Part shown: positions 45,711 through 56,415 of the stretch, one piece after another
How positions within the stretch are numbered: position 1 is the stretch's first letter
How the letters are laid out: every line of letters begins with the position of its first letter
NCBI GenBank assembly: GCA_002682825.1
Contig: NOKP01000019.1
Span: 496,001-560,000, forward strand
Direction of reading: 5' to 3'
Source: Neonectria sp. B-13
Lineage: Eukaryota > Ascomycota > Sordariomycetes > Hypocreales > Nectriaceae
DNA: 64,000 nucleotides
Translations under genes and position numbers: made by a program
The notes under the pieces: model-generated
Told to the model about the DNA's origin: nothing
Seen by the model: only the letters and a program-made list of their open reading frames with translations
The model's database searches: none

Positions 45711-46187
45711 GACCCTCTCGATCTATCCAATGAACTCTCGGCAATGTAAGAGGGCGAGGCTTAGGGAAAAGGTCTAGGACTTGGTGATGGAGGCTTGGTA
45801 AGTATGAAAGTGGACTTCACATTTGACCTACGATTAGATATTGACTTTGATAGTTTCCATCTGCCTTCTCCGCCTGCATGTGAACCTGAATATCCACTCG
45901 TTTGCGATTGAGCCACTGTGAAGGCCATGGAAACACGTCTCTCTTCATCGGCTCAACACATGCCTATATATAGCACACTCGGGTGCCCGGTTGAGCCTGT
46001 TCCGCTATATCTTCCATCGCTGAACGCTTCCTCGTCTTCTTCCAGGCCGTCGATTGTAACAGTTCTACTTGGCAACAGGGCGAATGATTCACTGAAAATG
46101 TTAACGGACTAGCATATGCTTTGTTCCAATTACTATGTACATCCAACTACAGACCAGCGTAAAACTGTAATAATGTCTATGTACACC

Positions 46188-46922
46188 TCAGAGCTGAATG
46201 GCATCTCGAAGAAGAAGTTCAGCTGTGGCATTTCTCGCTAAGAAACTCCCCTCGTATCTTAAAACATCCAAGTTCACCCAAGGATCAGAAATTGACTTCC
46301 TTGGGAAGCTAATGTGGCCTTTTCCCAACCAGATTTCGGGACATTTCATTCCTAAGCCACATGGGATGAACTCTTGAACAGACGGGGGTTGTCCAAGATG
46401 CGGTGAGGGGATACTGCGAAGGTTGAGCATCCATCTGTCTGGTGGAGGTGCACCGGAAACCAGCTGTTCGGGGACGAATTCAAACTCAACCATTGTCCGC
46501 CCCATTGGTCGTTCTGCGCTGCCAACTACAAGCCGGCTGCCAGTAAATTGCTGAATAACGGTCTTTCCATAGACCTTTGGAAATCCAAGAAGCTCGCGAC
46601 CCGCAAATATGGCAGCGTCGTTGTCAAGAATGAAGAGGAGATTGAAATGGAACTTCTCGCCCTTGTAGGTCACCTCGACCTGATGAGCGTATTCGCTGTA
46701 AGATCCAACAGGGCTCATTCCGTAGCTGAGAAACAGCGATGTCATAAGTGGTTCTTCCTCCAATTCAAGAACATCAGGAACAAGATGGGCTATCTGAGAT
46801 GCGGCGACTCGATAAGTAATGCCGACTGCGGTGGTGTTGGTGAAAATACCCTTTGCTCTTGAATAGGCTGGAGCAAAGGTTGGCAACGATTCGCCATTTA
46901 GGCTCAGACTCCCGTAAGGCAT
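46188..46922 (-). CDS. Acetoacetate-decarboxylase-like protein
   Basis: An intact 244-residue protein from ATG 46922; the frame is open further upstream without a better start. It belongs to the ADC superfamily: GITYRVAASQIAHLVPDVLE, EEPLMTSLFLSYGMSPVGSY, EYAHQVEVTYKGEKFHFNLL, then GRELLGFPKVYGK. In bacterial acetoacetate decarboxylase the Schiff-base Lys lies in a PKK pair; here the first Lys is kept (K116) but the second, which lowers its pKa, is Val (V117). It may therefore be a Schiff-base aldolase/dehydratase or other ADC-like enzyme rather than a true decarboxylase. It is divergent from the regulator at 47611 and shares its promoter region. Confidence 0.8.
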   Translation of the reverse strand: MPYGSLSLNGESLPTFAPAYSRAKGIFTNTTAVGITYRVAASQIAHLVPDVLELEEEPLMTSLFLSYGMSPVGSYSEYAHQVEVTYKGEKFHFNLLFILDNDAAIFAGRELLGFPKVYGKTVIQQFTGSRLVVGSAERPMGRTMVEFEFVPEQLVSGAPPPDRWMLNLRSIPSPHLGQPPSVQEFIPCGLGMKCPEIWLGKGHISFPRKSISDPWVNLDVLRYEGSFLARNATAELLLRDAIQL

Positions 46923-47110
46923 GGTAGTTGTGCGTTTGTGCTTGTGTGTGTGGAGGCGTTTGTGTTGGACGTGTGGTGTGGTGTGAGGAAGGCGAAGTGT
47001 GTGGAGTGTGTTATTCAAGAGCTGGAAAAAGGATTGCTGGGTTTCTTTAAATAATGATTCACTACGGCGCAACACGATTTCTCAGGTAAATCTCAAGTCC
47101 CCAATAGCCA

Positions 47111-47244
47111 TGACGTTGATTTTGTTTCTTACGTCAACTGCAGATGAGCCGTATTCAACGCCTAATGCTGCTGACGTTATGTGCAGGAAGCTAATGTCTG
47201 TATTCAACCCCCTAATGCTGCTGACGTGACGTGCAGGAAGCTAA
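47111..47244 (+). promoter_or_regulatory. Clustered TGACGT sites with a tandem duplication
   Basis: Between the two divergent genes lie TGACGTTGA (47111), TTACGTCA (47129-47136), TGACGTTA (47172-47179) and TGACGTGACGT (47222-47232). The last two sit in a near-perfect tandem duplication of ~45 bp (47151-47194 and 47200-47244). TGACGT is the core of CRE-like sites bound by fungal bZIP proteins, and the gene to the right encodes a bZIP-type regulator. Confidence 0.65.
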
Positions 47245-47610
47245 AACCTGGAGCCGAGGCTGGCATTTACCTAGTGGGGTGATGAAGCGGCCCACAGGCC
47301 AGTTTGATCAACCCACCGTAATCCGCATTAGGACATGGGATGATTAAGATATGAGATGAGTTCCGTGATTCCATGTGAAAAGGACCTGGGTACGAAATAT
47401 GGTCCGGCTGGCCCGAGACTAAGGCCGGAGCCGCCCCTTCCGTTCAGAGCTGGGTTGCGTTGCGGCGCTTCCTCATCGCACCACTAATTTAACCATCTTT
47501 GCGGTGTACCTGCTCGTTGCGTTATTTCTGCTACCATCAAAGAACAAGCGGAGAGTATAACCTGACTCTTCACTGATTTGATTTTCAACCAATTATACCG
47601 TCGCACGAAA

Positions 47611-48866
47611 ATGGCATCGGATAAGACTTCACAACAGAGGCGTCAGCAGAATGCCCTGTCTCAGCGCAACTATCGTATGTTTCCTCAGCGCTTTTATCTC
47701 GTGGACATGGCTCACCTTTTGTGACAATAGGCGCTCGCCAAAGAGAGAGGAGAAGGATATTAGAACATGTAGCTATCTCCGGCCTAATGTTGCCAGCTCC
47801 CCTGGTCTATTCACAGCCGCCCTCTCAGCGGAGCCATCATCAAGACCGGGTCGTCAGACCAACTCAGCAGGCGAGACGCGTTGTCTCTTCTGGCCATGTC
47901 GATACCAGCTTCCATCCTCTGGACACTGGGTCCGGCTTTACCGCCTCCGACTTCTTCTCCTGCATCGGGTCGTATCCCGAGTCGGAACGTCATAACTTCT
48001 TCATGTTGATGACTAAAGAGCTGTTCGGTGTTCGGGACATTATCAAGTACGGACTCATTGTCTTGGGGTATCCTGTGAGTTCTTCACTTTATAGCAACGC
48101 CATGCTTCTTCCAATGAATCAATGGCTGGAAGATGTTCAGCAAAGCCTGGGTCATGTTGATTTTACGGCAGCAATCAAAGCCGGCATCCGCGTCTTCGGA
48201 AAGTTAAACGTACCTTCGGACCATAATTCCAGGATTCATGAGATTGTTGCACCCCCGGTATGCCGGGGTCGGCTCGACACAGTCACTGATTGCATTCTTC
48301 TATCTCGAATTTCATTCGTGTCGGCTGTATTCATGAATGCGCTGCACCTGGGAATACCATGGCGTGATCTGATAACTTTTAAATCCGAATCGCCTTTTTG
48401 TCGCCTCAGAAAGCAACTCATGTCCAAAGACAACTTCGAGAACGACGTGCCGGGCCTTGAAAATACCGACCAGGCTGCACAAATACGACTGGCATTTGAG
48501 GACTATTTTAAGGGTATACAATCTGACCTTGTGCCCACGGACGTGCAACTCACCGTCCCCCATCATCCAACCTTGGATACAATCCCATGGCCAGGCTTTC
48601 GTTCCAAGGTTATTGCTGCTGTGCACTCAGATCCCCCGTTGATTGACAGAGAGGATTTCTGTCTTGACTTACTGAATGATGGGCTTCGTTGCTGGGGCTT
48701 TGCTAATGGCGATTCCTTGCCCTCGGCAGCACCTTGGGATGCTCGGAACTGGGAAGCGGCCCCGTGGTTTCTCGAGAAGTGGGAACATCTCACCGATGGG
48801 AGAGATGGGGATGAGTGGAAGACAAGTGCTTGGTGGTGGTCAATGTGTGCTAGGGCGAACGTATGA
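47611..48866 (+). CDS. bZIP-type DUF3425 transcription factor
   Basis: Two exons (47611-47674, 47731-48866) with a 56-nt intron (GTATGT donor, AATAG acceptor) encode 399 residues. The join falls inside the basic region: QQRRQQNALSQRNYRARQRE, close to the fungal bZIP pattern RRxQNRxAQRxYRxR. The sequence after it (RRILEHVAISGLMLPAPLVY) has no heptad leucines, so the zipper is absent or very short. Residues about 90-370 are the DUF3425 region found in fungal bZIP regulators of accessory pathways (HEIVAPPVCRGRLDTVTDCI, PFCRLRKQL). It probably controls its divergent neighbour and the dehydrogenase downstream. Confidence 0.75.
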
Positions 48867-49105
48867 CCGGCGGAAAGCAAATTGAGAGACCTGGCTCTTC
48901 TTCTGACCCGCATTTTTATGACAAATAGATACTTACAGATTCGGCGTATTAGACTTGTCTTCTCCAGAACTCACAGGGGAAAATGTGGCTTTCTAGGCCA
49001 TTCTCTGCGTCATTCTCTGCGTCACTCTTGTAAGGTTCGCCTTTTTCCCCCCTTAATTCTGTAATAGCTTCGACTTGAATCCGTGCACTGCCAAGATATG
49101 TAGTC

Positions 49106-49159
49106 AACGTCACCTACATTAGTCTAAAAGCAGCGTCACGCGTCATGCACACAACGTCA
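49106..49159 (-). promoter_or_regulatory. TGACGT sites upstream of the dehydrogenase
   Basis: On the minus strand TGACGTT occurs at 49106-49112 and again at 49153-49159, with two TGACG cores between them (GCGTCACGCGTCA, about 49132-49144). Two of the sites share the extended AGGTGACGTTG. The spacing to the ATG is about 220-270 bp. The same core is clustered at 47111-47244. Confidence 0.55.
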
Positions 49160-49378
49160 CCTGCAGCAAGGAGCCGCCCAGAAAGAGTGCGTGGTATTGG
49201 CGGTTTTGGATAGAAGCGTGATGCTGTAAAGACTACGTACATTCCATGCGAGGCTATTCATTCCTTACTTAAGAAAGCCTTGACCCAGGAGATGGAATGT
49301 CTTATGAAGTATGTTTGGAAATAAAGATCTCCCTACTTTGTTGAATTCTCTTGCCTCACATATAACAACATCTTCATC

Positions 49379-50350
49379 ATGAAGGCATTTCGATTGAGTT
49401 TTCCAGATGCGCCATTTCAACTTCAAAGCCTTCCTATTCCCGAGCCGGGACAAGGCCAGGCCCTGATCGCTGTCAAGGCCGCTGGTCTCTGTCACACGGA
49501 CGCCCACTACGTTGACGGGCACGGTATTGAAATGCTGCCGTCTCTTCCCCTTACACTTGGGCACGAAGTAGCTGGGACCGTTATGAAGCTCGGATCTGGA
49601 CTGTCTCCAGTCCAAGTTGGCGATCGCGTCGCTGTGGCTCTGGTAGCTCATCCCGTCGAAAAGGCAATCCGGGCCACAACGATTGGGCTTGGCTACGACG
49701 GGGGCTATAGCGAATTTGCGCTGGCTTATTACGAGCACCTGGTAAAGATTCCAGACGGCGTGACATTCCCCCAGGCGGCTGTTGCCACGGATTCGATCTC
49801 GACGGCGTATCACGCAACAGTGGTAACCGGCGGAGTGACAAAGTCGACAACGGTGGCAGTCATCGGGATCGGTGGCCTCGGCCTCAATGCAGTTGCAATC
49901 TCGGTACTGCAAGGCGCTGAGGTCTATGGGATCGATCTTAACGAGGCCAAATACGATGACGCAAAACGCTTGGGTGCTATTGCGTGTTCCTCAAGCCTCG
50001 GTAGCTTCCCTGCTATTGCTTTCGATGTCATTATCGACTTCGTTGGATCCACGTCAACAATTTCCGCTGCGCTCTCCTCGGTTAAAAAGGGCGGGACAAT
50101 TGTAATGGTGGGACTCGACGGCAAGAATGTGGAAGTCTCATCTGTGATGTTAGTGACAAAGAGTGTCAATTTGAAGGGCTCATTTGGCTCGTCAAAGGAG
50201 GAGCTAATGCAGGTGTTGAACTTGATTGCTTCAGGTAAAATCACACCAAAGTTGACAGAAATACCATTTGAGGATGTGCCCAAAGGGTTAGAAGACATAA
50301 AGAAAAACAAAGTAGAGGGCCGCTTATTTGTCCAACCTAGGGCAGACTAG
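49379..50350 (+). CDS. Zinc-containing alcohol dehydrogenase (MDR)
   Basis: An intact single exon of 323 residues from ATG 49379. The N-terminal GroES-like half has the catalytic-zinc ligands C38 (AAGLCHTD) and H62-E63 (LTLGHEVAGTV). The lobe that carries four structural-zinc Cys in classical ADHs lacks them here (VALVAHPVEKAIRA). The Rossmann half has VIGIGGLGLNAV and an acidic residue after the second strand (YGIDLNEAK), favouring NAD+. It should oxidise an alcohol or reduce an aldehyde; with the ADC-like gene nearby and shared TGACGT sites it may act in the same small pathway. There is no targeting sequence. Confidence 0.85.
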   Translation: MKAFRLSFPDAPFQLQSLPIPEPGQGQALIAVKAAGLCHTDAHYVDGHGIEMLPSLPLTLGHEVAGTVMKLGSGLSPVQVGDRVAVALVAHPVEKAIRATTIGLGYDGGYSEFALAYYEHLVKIPDGVTFPQAAVATDSISTAYHATVVTGGVTKSTTVAVIGIGGLGLNAVAISVLQGAEVYGIDLNEAKYDDAKRLGAIACSSSLGSFPAIAFDVIIDFVGSTSTISAALSSVKKGGTIVMVGLDGKNVEVSSVMLVTKSVNLKGSFGSSKEELMQVLNLIASGKITPKLTEIPFEDVPKGLEDIKKNKVEGRLFVQPRAD

Positions 50351-52200
50351 AAAGTCAGTGGGAATGTTAGTCATGCAAATTGTCTCATAGCTTGTATAAT
50401 ATAGAAAAATAAAACAGGGTCTAACAAAAGGATTTAATAAAGGTCAAAGGATTTATTCACTTTGCCTGTAGCGAGGCTAATGAAGCAAATACTAGCAGCG
50501 GGCAGACTCAAGATTAGCATCTTAGGGGCAAATCTTACCAGTCAAAGGATGAATCAGAGACCTTTGTTCAGGGACATCTGAAGCCAGTTCACTAGCATAG
50601 CATCCATCGACTGTGTGTCGGGGCCAAACTGGGTAAGGAGATGGCCAATAGGCATGTGGCCGAACCATGATACGGGGCTGGCCGTGACCATTTAACCAGT
50701 CCTAGACAGCACCGTGACACGACTCGAGTGAAGTATCCGAGTCACTCTTGAGCGGCAGCAGCCTCAGCTCTTGGCATGCGTCATGCGCAACCAACGCCAA
50801 TGAACTGAGGTCTGCCTCAAAGTATTAAATGATTTGGAACGCAAGAGACGTAGAGTTACGTGAGCCCTCTGGAAGTGGGTTAACCTAATGTACCTCTTGA
50901 TGGAGCACAATATATCAATATCGACTCACCCCTCTTGACCTCATCCAGCATATCAATGAATCCCAAACAAATTCGCTGTAGAGACTGCACAATCTTGGAC
51001 CAACAGCTTTATAATCGATCCGATGACACGCCTTTGGGCACCGAAGCTCTCACATGCTGAACGGTGACGCTCGCTTGATGGAAGACGCCCGTAGCTCTTG
51101 CAGACAGCTGTAAGCTCTAATGATGCGATATTCGATGGTCAGCGCCCTGTTGGACTGGCTGCTTGCGACCCGCCGTCCCAGGATACTCGTCGACGCCGTC
51201 GTTTCTGTCGACATTGTGCACTTGGCGGATAGCTGGTGCGAATCGATGCGAGTCTTGTGTCGGCTGGACTTTCTCGTCGTCACTGTGCTGGGAGCCTTCC
51301 GATGGCGACTTTGGACCCAGCTCTGTAATTTCTATGAGGGCCTGCTTGGGCTGGACATCTGGCGACAAGAGTTGTTTAAGGATCCTGAAGCCTAGCTTGA
51401 CAAAACTCCATGTCCCTAGATCAACAACCAGCAGTTGGTCCTGGGGCCGTGACAGGGCGCACTGTTGCAAATGTAGCCTCTTGCATAAATCTATTGCTAT
51501 TGGAACAACCCTCAGCTTTGATTCCTCGCGGTATCCCTCAGCCATCAAGTTTGGCAACAATACTCAATAGCACTTCCGCTTGCATTAGAACTGGCCTAGA
51601 CTGTTCTGGAGGACGTGATAGGCACTATTGGAAAGTAAGCCAGCCATGCTATCTCAGACAACTGCAGTGTGTAACGTCCTTTGAATCTCACACGGAGTAC
51701 GCCGGGGGTCGAGACGGACCTGCTGGCCCACTATACGGTATCCTTACGCCCTACTGTCCCCCGCAATTCTTCTTTTGTTTAGGAGGATGTTTGAGGTTTC
51801 TGTTGAGTTGAGTTGGTGGTCTACCCTGGGGTTGAAGGTGAGGTCAGACCCACCGGCTAGATGCGCCCGGGCAGCCATGTTTTAGAACTCACGCCTTGGG
51901 CTCCATTTCGTCCCGTGTCAACTTAGAGTATCTGCTCCGGAAGTTATTCGACGTCAATCCACTCTCATCGTGGGGTAACTTGGACCCGGATCCGTGAACG
52001 AAATACTCCCATGTTAAAGTCCAACGTACTGAGATGAAGTAAACTATTCTTTCGCAAACGAACCCTTGATAAGTCCTCGGTCATGGCCTACTAATCACTT
52101 GGCATGCGGAGAATTTTGCAGTCATGGGGAACTGTCGAAATCGTATATACGTATCATTTGCGAAGTTGCAATCCCCTATAGACCTCACGACTTACTTCAT
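50351..52200. other. Largely gene-free; unresolved relic on minus strand
   Basis: Minus-strand frames around 51117-51700 keep some coding character (LMQAEVLLSIVAKLDG, then LVVDLGTWSFVKLGFRILKQ), and the plus strand is open over part of it too. The pattern is reminiscent of the C-terminal region of a fungal regulator but is not specific enough to name. The rest (50351-51050, 51850-52200) shows nothing. Confidence 0.35.
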
Positions 52201-52207
52201 CTTTCAG

Positions 52208-52349
52208 CAAGCAAGCACAGCTCGGCTTCGAGGTGAATCTCGGCGAATATACTCAAGTCAGGCAAGTTGATATCGCAGAAGCTGTTGTAGAGCTAATAAT
52301 CCAAAACGTAGCAGATATCAACCTTAATAGACGGGTCTTTGAGCAATGA
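52208..52349 (+). pseudogene. Short C-terminal fragment, epimerase-like
   Basis: A continuous frame of about 46 codons reads KQAQLGFEVNLGEYTQVRQV then DIAEAVVELIIQNVADINLN and RRVFEQ before a TGA. The VRQVDIAEAxVxLI...LNRxVFE pattern resembles the C-terminus of NAD(P)-binding epimerase/NmrA-like proteins. The preceding Rossmann part is not found, so it is a remnant at best. Confidence 0.3.
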
Positions 52350-52440
52350 ACGCAGCTGCATTTAGCTAACCTATTGGGAAGTACAATCCCCTACAGCCCA
52401 AGAAGTAGCCTTGGGTTCTCAAAATTTCACAAACGACAGC

Positions 52441-53140
52441 TCATCGCCTCCAGAGTAGAAACTGCTGGTTCGCTCCGTCATGACCATCCCACGTGCCAAA
52501 CGCTATTCCAGATTTGTGTTCACCTCCCCAGAGATCGAGATATGTCTTTGGATACTTGACCGAGCGGAACATATATAGATGAGTCTTTAAGTCAGCCAGT
52601 TGTTGTTTGACTATCGTAGAAAAAGCCCTTAACATACCTCACAACTGTATGCGGGCTAAAATTGGTCACATCGCCACCCTCAAAGTACCAATGGAACTGC
52701 TCATCCCACTCGTCGCCTTTCTCACAGCGCACTTCGCGACCGTGGCCTGTTGATTCTTCTGTCAATACCAGTCTTGTAGCTCCGAGACCGAAGGAAGCCT
52801 CTGAGATCATCGAGATGCTTACCGTCCGCAGCTAGCAAACCTTGCGTCACGTCACTCTTGATGATGACGCGGGAATCTTGGGGCAGAGGGCACGACAAGA
52901 GGTGCCAATGTTGGTTTCTGTTTGTCTCCCAAGTCTTGTCATCCCTACATGACACAGTTAACAGGAATGACATAATCATAGGAAGACTTGGGACGCATCT
53001 CACCATGCATGCACCACCGGGCTATGGCCACCTCCATCCTTTAGGTCAAGAAACAGGCCGCCGACTTGGCTCCGGATGTTGCATTTCTGTCGCCAGACCC
53101 ACTCCTTACGGATATTCGACCGAGTAGCATCGGTAGGCAT
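52441..53140 (-). CDS. Ricin-B-type (beta-trefoil) lectin
   Basis: Four exons (53004-53140, 52823-52944, 52643-52758, 52441-52584) with introns of 59, 64 and 58 nt join in frame to an intact 172-residue protein. The third intron uses a GTGAGG donor. The protein is one beta-trefoil: subdomain blocks read CNIRSQVGGLFLDLKDGGG with VVHAWDDKTWETNRNQHWHL, a middle block IKSDVTQGLLAA with FHWYF, and YMFRSVKYPKTYLDLWGGEH followed by GTWDGHDGANQQFLLWRR, with QxW-type ends. No signal peptide is seen, as in cytoplasmic fungal defence lectins. Sugar specificity is unknown. Its neighbours are a phospholipase-like protein and a Tc-toxin-like protein. Confidence 0.8.
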
Positions 53141-53811
53141 TGTATGATCGTGTGAATAAAAGATGATTAGAATGAGGTATACGTTTAAATGAGCACATTG
53201 AATGGTAGCACTATCTAGATGAAATATAACAGGGATTACACTGCTTATTATTGACCCGCCCTCTATCTGCCTGGCCTCCATGAAGGCTGTTCACATCACG
53301 CCTCAGTATCAAGCTGCAAGTGAGTGATTCTGGACAGAATAGAGTTCATAATCTGCATCAGCTTCCGTTTAGTCTAGAGCTGACGTATTCCCGACTTAGT
53401 TATTCTAGCATGAACTATCGATATGATCTATTGAATAATTACGCGGGACCCAATGCCTGCACTACATAAACACCTCGCCCAGAAGGGACGGGCCGAAGGT
53501 AAGTGGGACTAGGAAGTAATTTTAGACCAAACTAGTAGGCTTCAGGTCCATTTTGGCAAGCCACGTTTTAACAAGGACTGACAAAGCACAGGTCACGGTA
53601 CATGAGTACATCGCTCAAGACGGAGGTTTCTGAAGTTATCTGCATACGGGCGTACAGTGTTCATTTTGTGTATTAGGCTGCATTTTAATACTTCAAACAT
53701 ACTGTTCCCTTATTATGTAAAATTATGAGACATAAACACACGCATTTGTATCATATTATCTTAAAGTAGTGTGGTTTTTCTTCAACTAAATGATTTCAAA
53801 GACAAATAGCT
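53141..53811. other. Intergenic region, no gene recognised
   Basis: Upstream of the lectin gene and downstream of the phospholipase gene. The part near 53690-53780 is AT-rich, as expected for a 3' untranslated region. No coding motif is seen. Confidence 0.5.
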
Positions 53812-55215
53812 CTAAAATTTCATGTCATTGAACTCAAGTGTTTGCTTCTCCTCAGTCCCAACTGCACCACGCCTCTGATAGATTACCACGCATGTTTTAC
53901 GCGTTCCAACAAGAGGATCATTTTGGTCACCGCCCACAATCTCCTGGTTCGTCACCCTAATTGTACCATGCTCCTCAATCACCTTGAGCAGACGAAAGTA
54001 TAATCTCGCGTCCAGCACCTCCCTGTTGCCATACTTGACACTCATGACATCTTGTTCGAAATGAAGTTGTGACCCTTCTCTTGCCCAACGCCCCTTGACT
54101 AAGCCGTTGTGAACGTACAATACGGCGCACGATTTAGGCATTCCCTCCCATGTGTCTGAAAGTAGTCGATTGTCGGCTGAGATGCTCCGGCCTTGCTGAA
54201 TAGCTGACCGAATCTGGTCTTGAGTGCTCGCGTTGGTGATTAGAGCTCCTCCATAGATGATGACTGGCTGGTCCCCTTTTCCAGTGTCTTCATAGTAACG
54301 ATGGAAGCTCACCGCCAAGCAGAAAGTAATCGCGTCAGCGTTTTCGATCCGGTCCATTGTGATAGCGGACACGCTCACATCCTCTGAGACAAGCTGTTGC
54401 AGAAGCCAAGGAAAGCGTGTCTGTTGTTCCTTCGCAGCAAGGTTGAGAACACTAGTTGCTCCCGATGGCAATAACACGGACCAGATTGCCTCGCGAGTGT
54501 CTTGCATGTGCGTGACGGATGCCTCCTTCAGTGTAAGATACGGCTTTCCTTCGAGCGTATACGCTGGCCAAAAGCCGTGGTGAAAGATCTCTTGGCGATC
54601 CGAATACTCATCAGCCGAGACAATTACGGCAGCTTTGCCGTCACCGATAAAGTCGTTCAGCAAGTAATCCTGCAGTGGCTTGCCGTGGTCTCCCCCGAGG
54701 CGATCGACGGTAAACAGACAATGGATTCCTTCGAGAATAGAAAAGAGAGTTGCCCATTCCTCAGCGCTGACATCTCGCCTTGTTGAAGAGATGGGATTTT
54801 TGATGAGAATGGTGTTGATGTGAGTAATGTCGAGGATGATGAGCTCGGCGTGGTCATTCGTGAAATCATTGATTTGGTTGACGACTTCCTGGATAGGTGC
54901 ACAGCTGCCACCTTGCCAGCCAATCTTGCCAGCGGCTTCACCCGTGTAATGCCCACAGTTCCAAGAGAATTCAGCTGTCCCAGGTAAATTCGCAAAGTGA
55001 GGTCGGATATCGAAGCGCCGCACCCCAAGCTCAAGCTGCTCGCGGATGGACTTGGTCTGGGTCAAGACAGGGCCTTTGCCGCCGCCACTCGTGCCGTACT
55101 CGAGGCGGTAAGTGCCAGCATCGTGAGAGTTTGGTATGCAGAGCTTGTACAATTGTCTGGGGCCAAAGGCCTCGCGATGCGTCTGCATCCAAGATGTGGG
55201 AGTGGCTGGAGTCAT
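53812..55215 (-). CDS. PI-PLC X-domain phosphodiesterase
   Basis: An intact intronless protein of 467 residues from ATG 55215. Residues about 20-330 form a bacterial-type PI-PLC X domain: CIPNSHDAGTYRLEYGT with His31, LELGVRRFDIRPHF, and WNCGHYTGE with His89, matching the two catalytic His of bacterial phosphatidylinositol-specific phospholipases (H32/H82 in Bacillus). ELIILDITH follows. The ~140-residue C-terminal part (VLYVHNGLVKGRWA ... KTCVVIYQRRGAVG) is a separate beta-rich domain of unknown type. There is no signal peptide. The enzyme would cleave phosphoinositides or GPI-type head groups. It is divergent from the Tc-like gene, sharing a 1.2-kb intergenic region. Confidence 0.8.
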   Translation of the reverse strand: MTPATPTSWMQTHREAFGPRQLYKLCIPNSHDAGTYRLEYGTSGGGKGPVLTQTKSIREQLELGVRRFDIRPHFANLPGTAEFSWNCGHYTGEAAGKIGWQGGSCAPIQEVVNQINDFTNDHAELIILDITHINTILIKNPISSTRRDVSAEEWATLFSILEGIHCLFTVDRLGGDHGKPLQDYLLNDFIGDGKAAVIVSADEYSDRQEIFHHGFWPAYTLEGKPYLTLKEASVTHMQDTREAIWSVLLPSGATSVLNLAAKEQQTRFPWLLQQLVSEDVSVSAITMDRIENADAITFCLAVSFHRYYEDTGKGDQPVIIYGGALITNASTQDQIRSAIQQGRSISADNRLLSDTWEGMPKSCAVLYVHNGLVKGRWAREGSQLHFEQDVMSVKYGNREVLDARLYFRLLKVIEEHGTIRVTNQEIVGGDQNDPLVGTRKTCVVIYQRRGAVGTEEKQTLEFNDMKF

Positions 55216-55412
55216 ATTTGCGGTTGTTGAATGTAGCGATCCTTGACGGATGCAGTCTATAGGCGGGGGTTATTTGCTTTAGGGACACAATGAAGGAACG
55301 GGATTGGTAGTATATCCTGCTATGCCTTTGAGGTGATACGTCCTATACGCTACAAGGCCGTTTCTAGCTGAGGCGGTGAGCGTCCCATCCAAGTCCAGAA
55401 CATTGATCGATC

Positions 55413-55436
55413 GTGGTGCGTCACGTGGTGCGTCAC
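55413..55436 (+). promoter_or_regulatory. 12-bp tandem repeat with CACGTG and CGTCA cores
   Basis: Two perfect copies of GTGGTGCGTCAC (55413-55424, 55425-55436). Their junction makes the palindrome CACGTG, an E-box-type bHLH site, and each copy contains CGTCA (TGACG on the other strand). It lies about 200 bp upstream of the phospholipase start and 980 bp upstream of the Tc-like start. The rest of the 1.2-kb intergenic region (55216-56415) shows no gene. Confidence 0.4.
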
Positions 55437-56415
55437 GTTCCACATGTGCTCTGTGTCAACACATGAGACAGGGATAAATCAATAGTCAACGCCGTCGTAC
55501 ATGAACGAATGCAGCTGTATCCCAAAGGTGACAGCGCATGCAGACTAACGGCTGCGGCTTTGGCTCGGTCTGTAAATGGTTATAGTGGTTAGTTGAGTGG
55601 CTAGCTGCTCTGTAGGATTCCGTAGTTCCTATCTAAGCTGACGTCGCAATAGGAAGTCAAAAAGTGTCCCTGACTTAACTTATTACCGCTAGCCGCGGGA
55701 GCTATCCCTGCATAAGACAAAGTGGCGGGGACTACTGAACTTGAACGGCGTTAAATTATTCAATAGTATCCCAATAATACCACAAATGGTCACGGCTTAA
55801 AAGCCTCGGCTGTTTACTACTAAAATGGGCCTAGATCTCTGCAACGATGAACAGTTTTGGAACGTCAGCGTCACCGTTGTAGTGTTCTAGGCTGTGCGTC
55901 GCGTTGCCTTTATGGAATGTGGCTGTGACTTGCGTGACACCGAGCGACTAGCAACTGCTAGAGTCTGTCTGCTGGATGTATTCCCCGCCAAGGGCAAGCA
56001 TGAGGGTGCATGATAGGTGAGTGAGGTAGATAAGGCGCGTACACCACACTAGAGCGGTTAACGCGTTGAGCTTCCCAAGTGTAGTTGAAGTAAGATACAG
56101 TATAGAGCAATATTGGTACAAACCCTGCATGAGCATCTAACTACTATTTGTGAACGTCTTATTTTAGCTTTTATATTCGGGCGGTGTTGGATCGTGCAGC
56201 AGAGCCGAGGTGCTTAATTAAATACAGTGAGAAGCTGCAGTGTCCAACGCTTTTGTACAAGTAGTTGAAATCAATTCTCAACTTTCAACAACAGAGACAA
56301 GATTCATCACTTGCCGCGCTGTTTTCATGTACTGCTGCTATCGCTAGCCCAGGCGTTGCCATTCGACAAGCACCTGGTGTTAGTCTTCCACAGCGTCTTA
56401 TTCACGCCTCCGACA

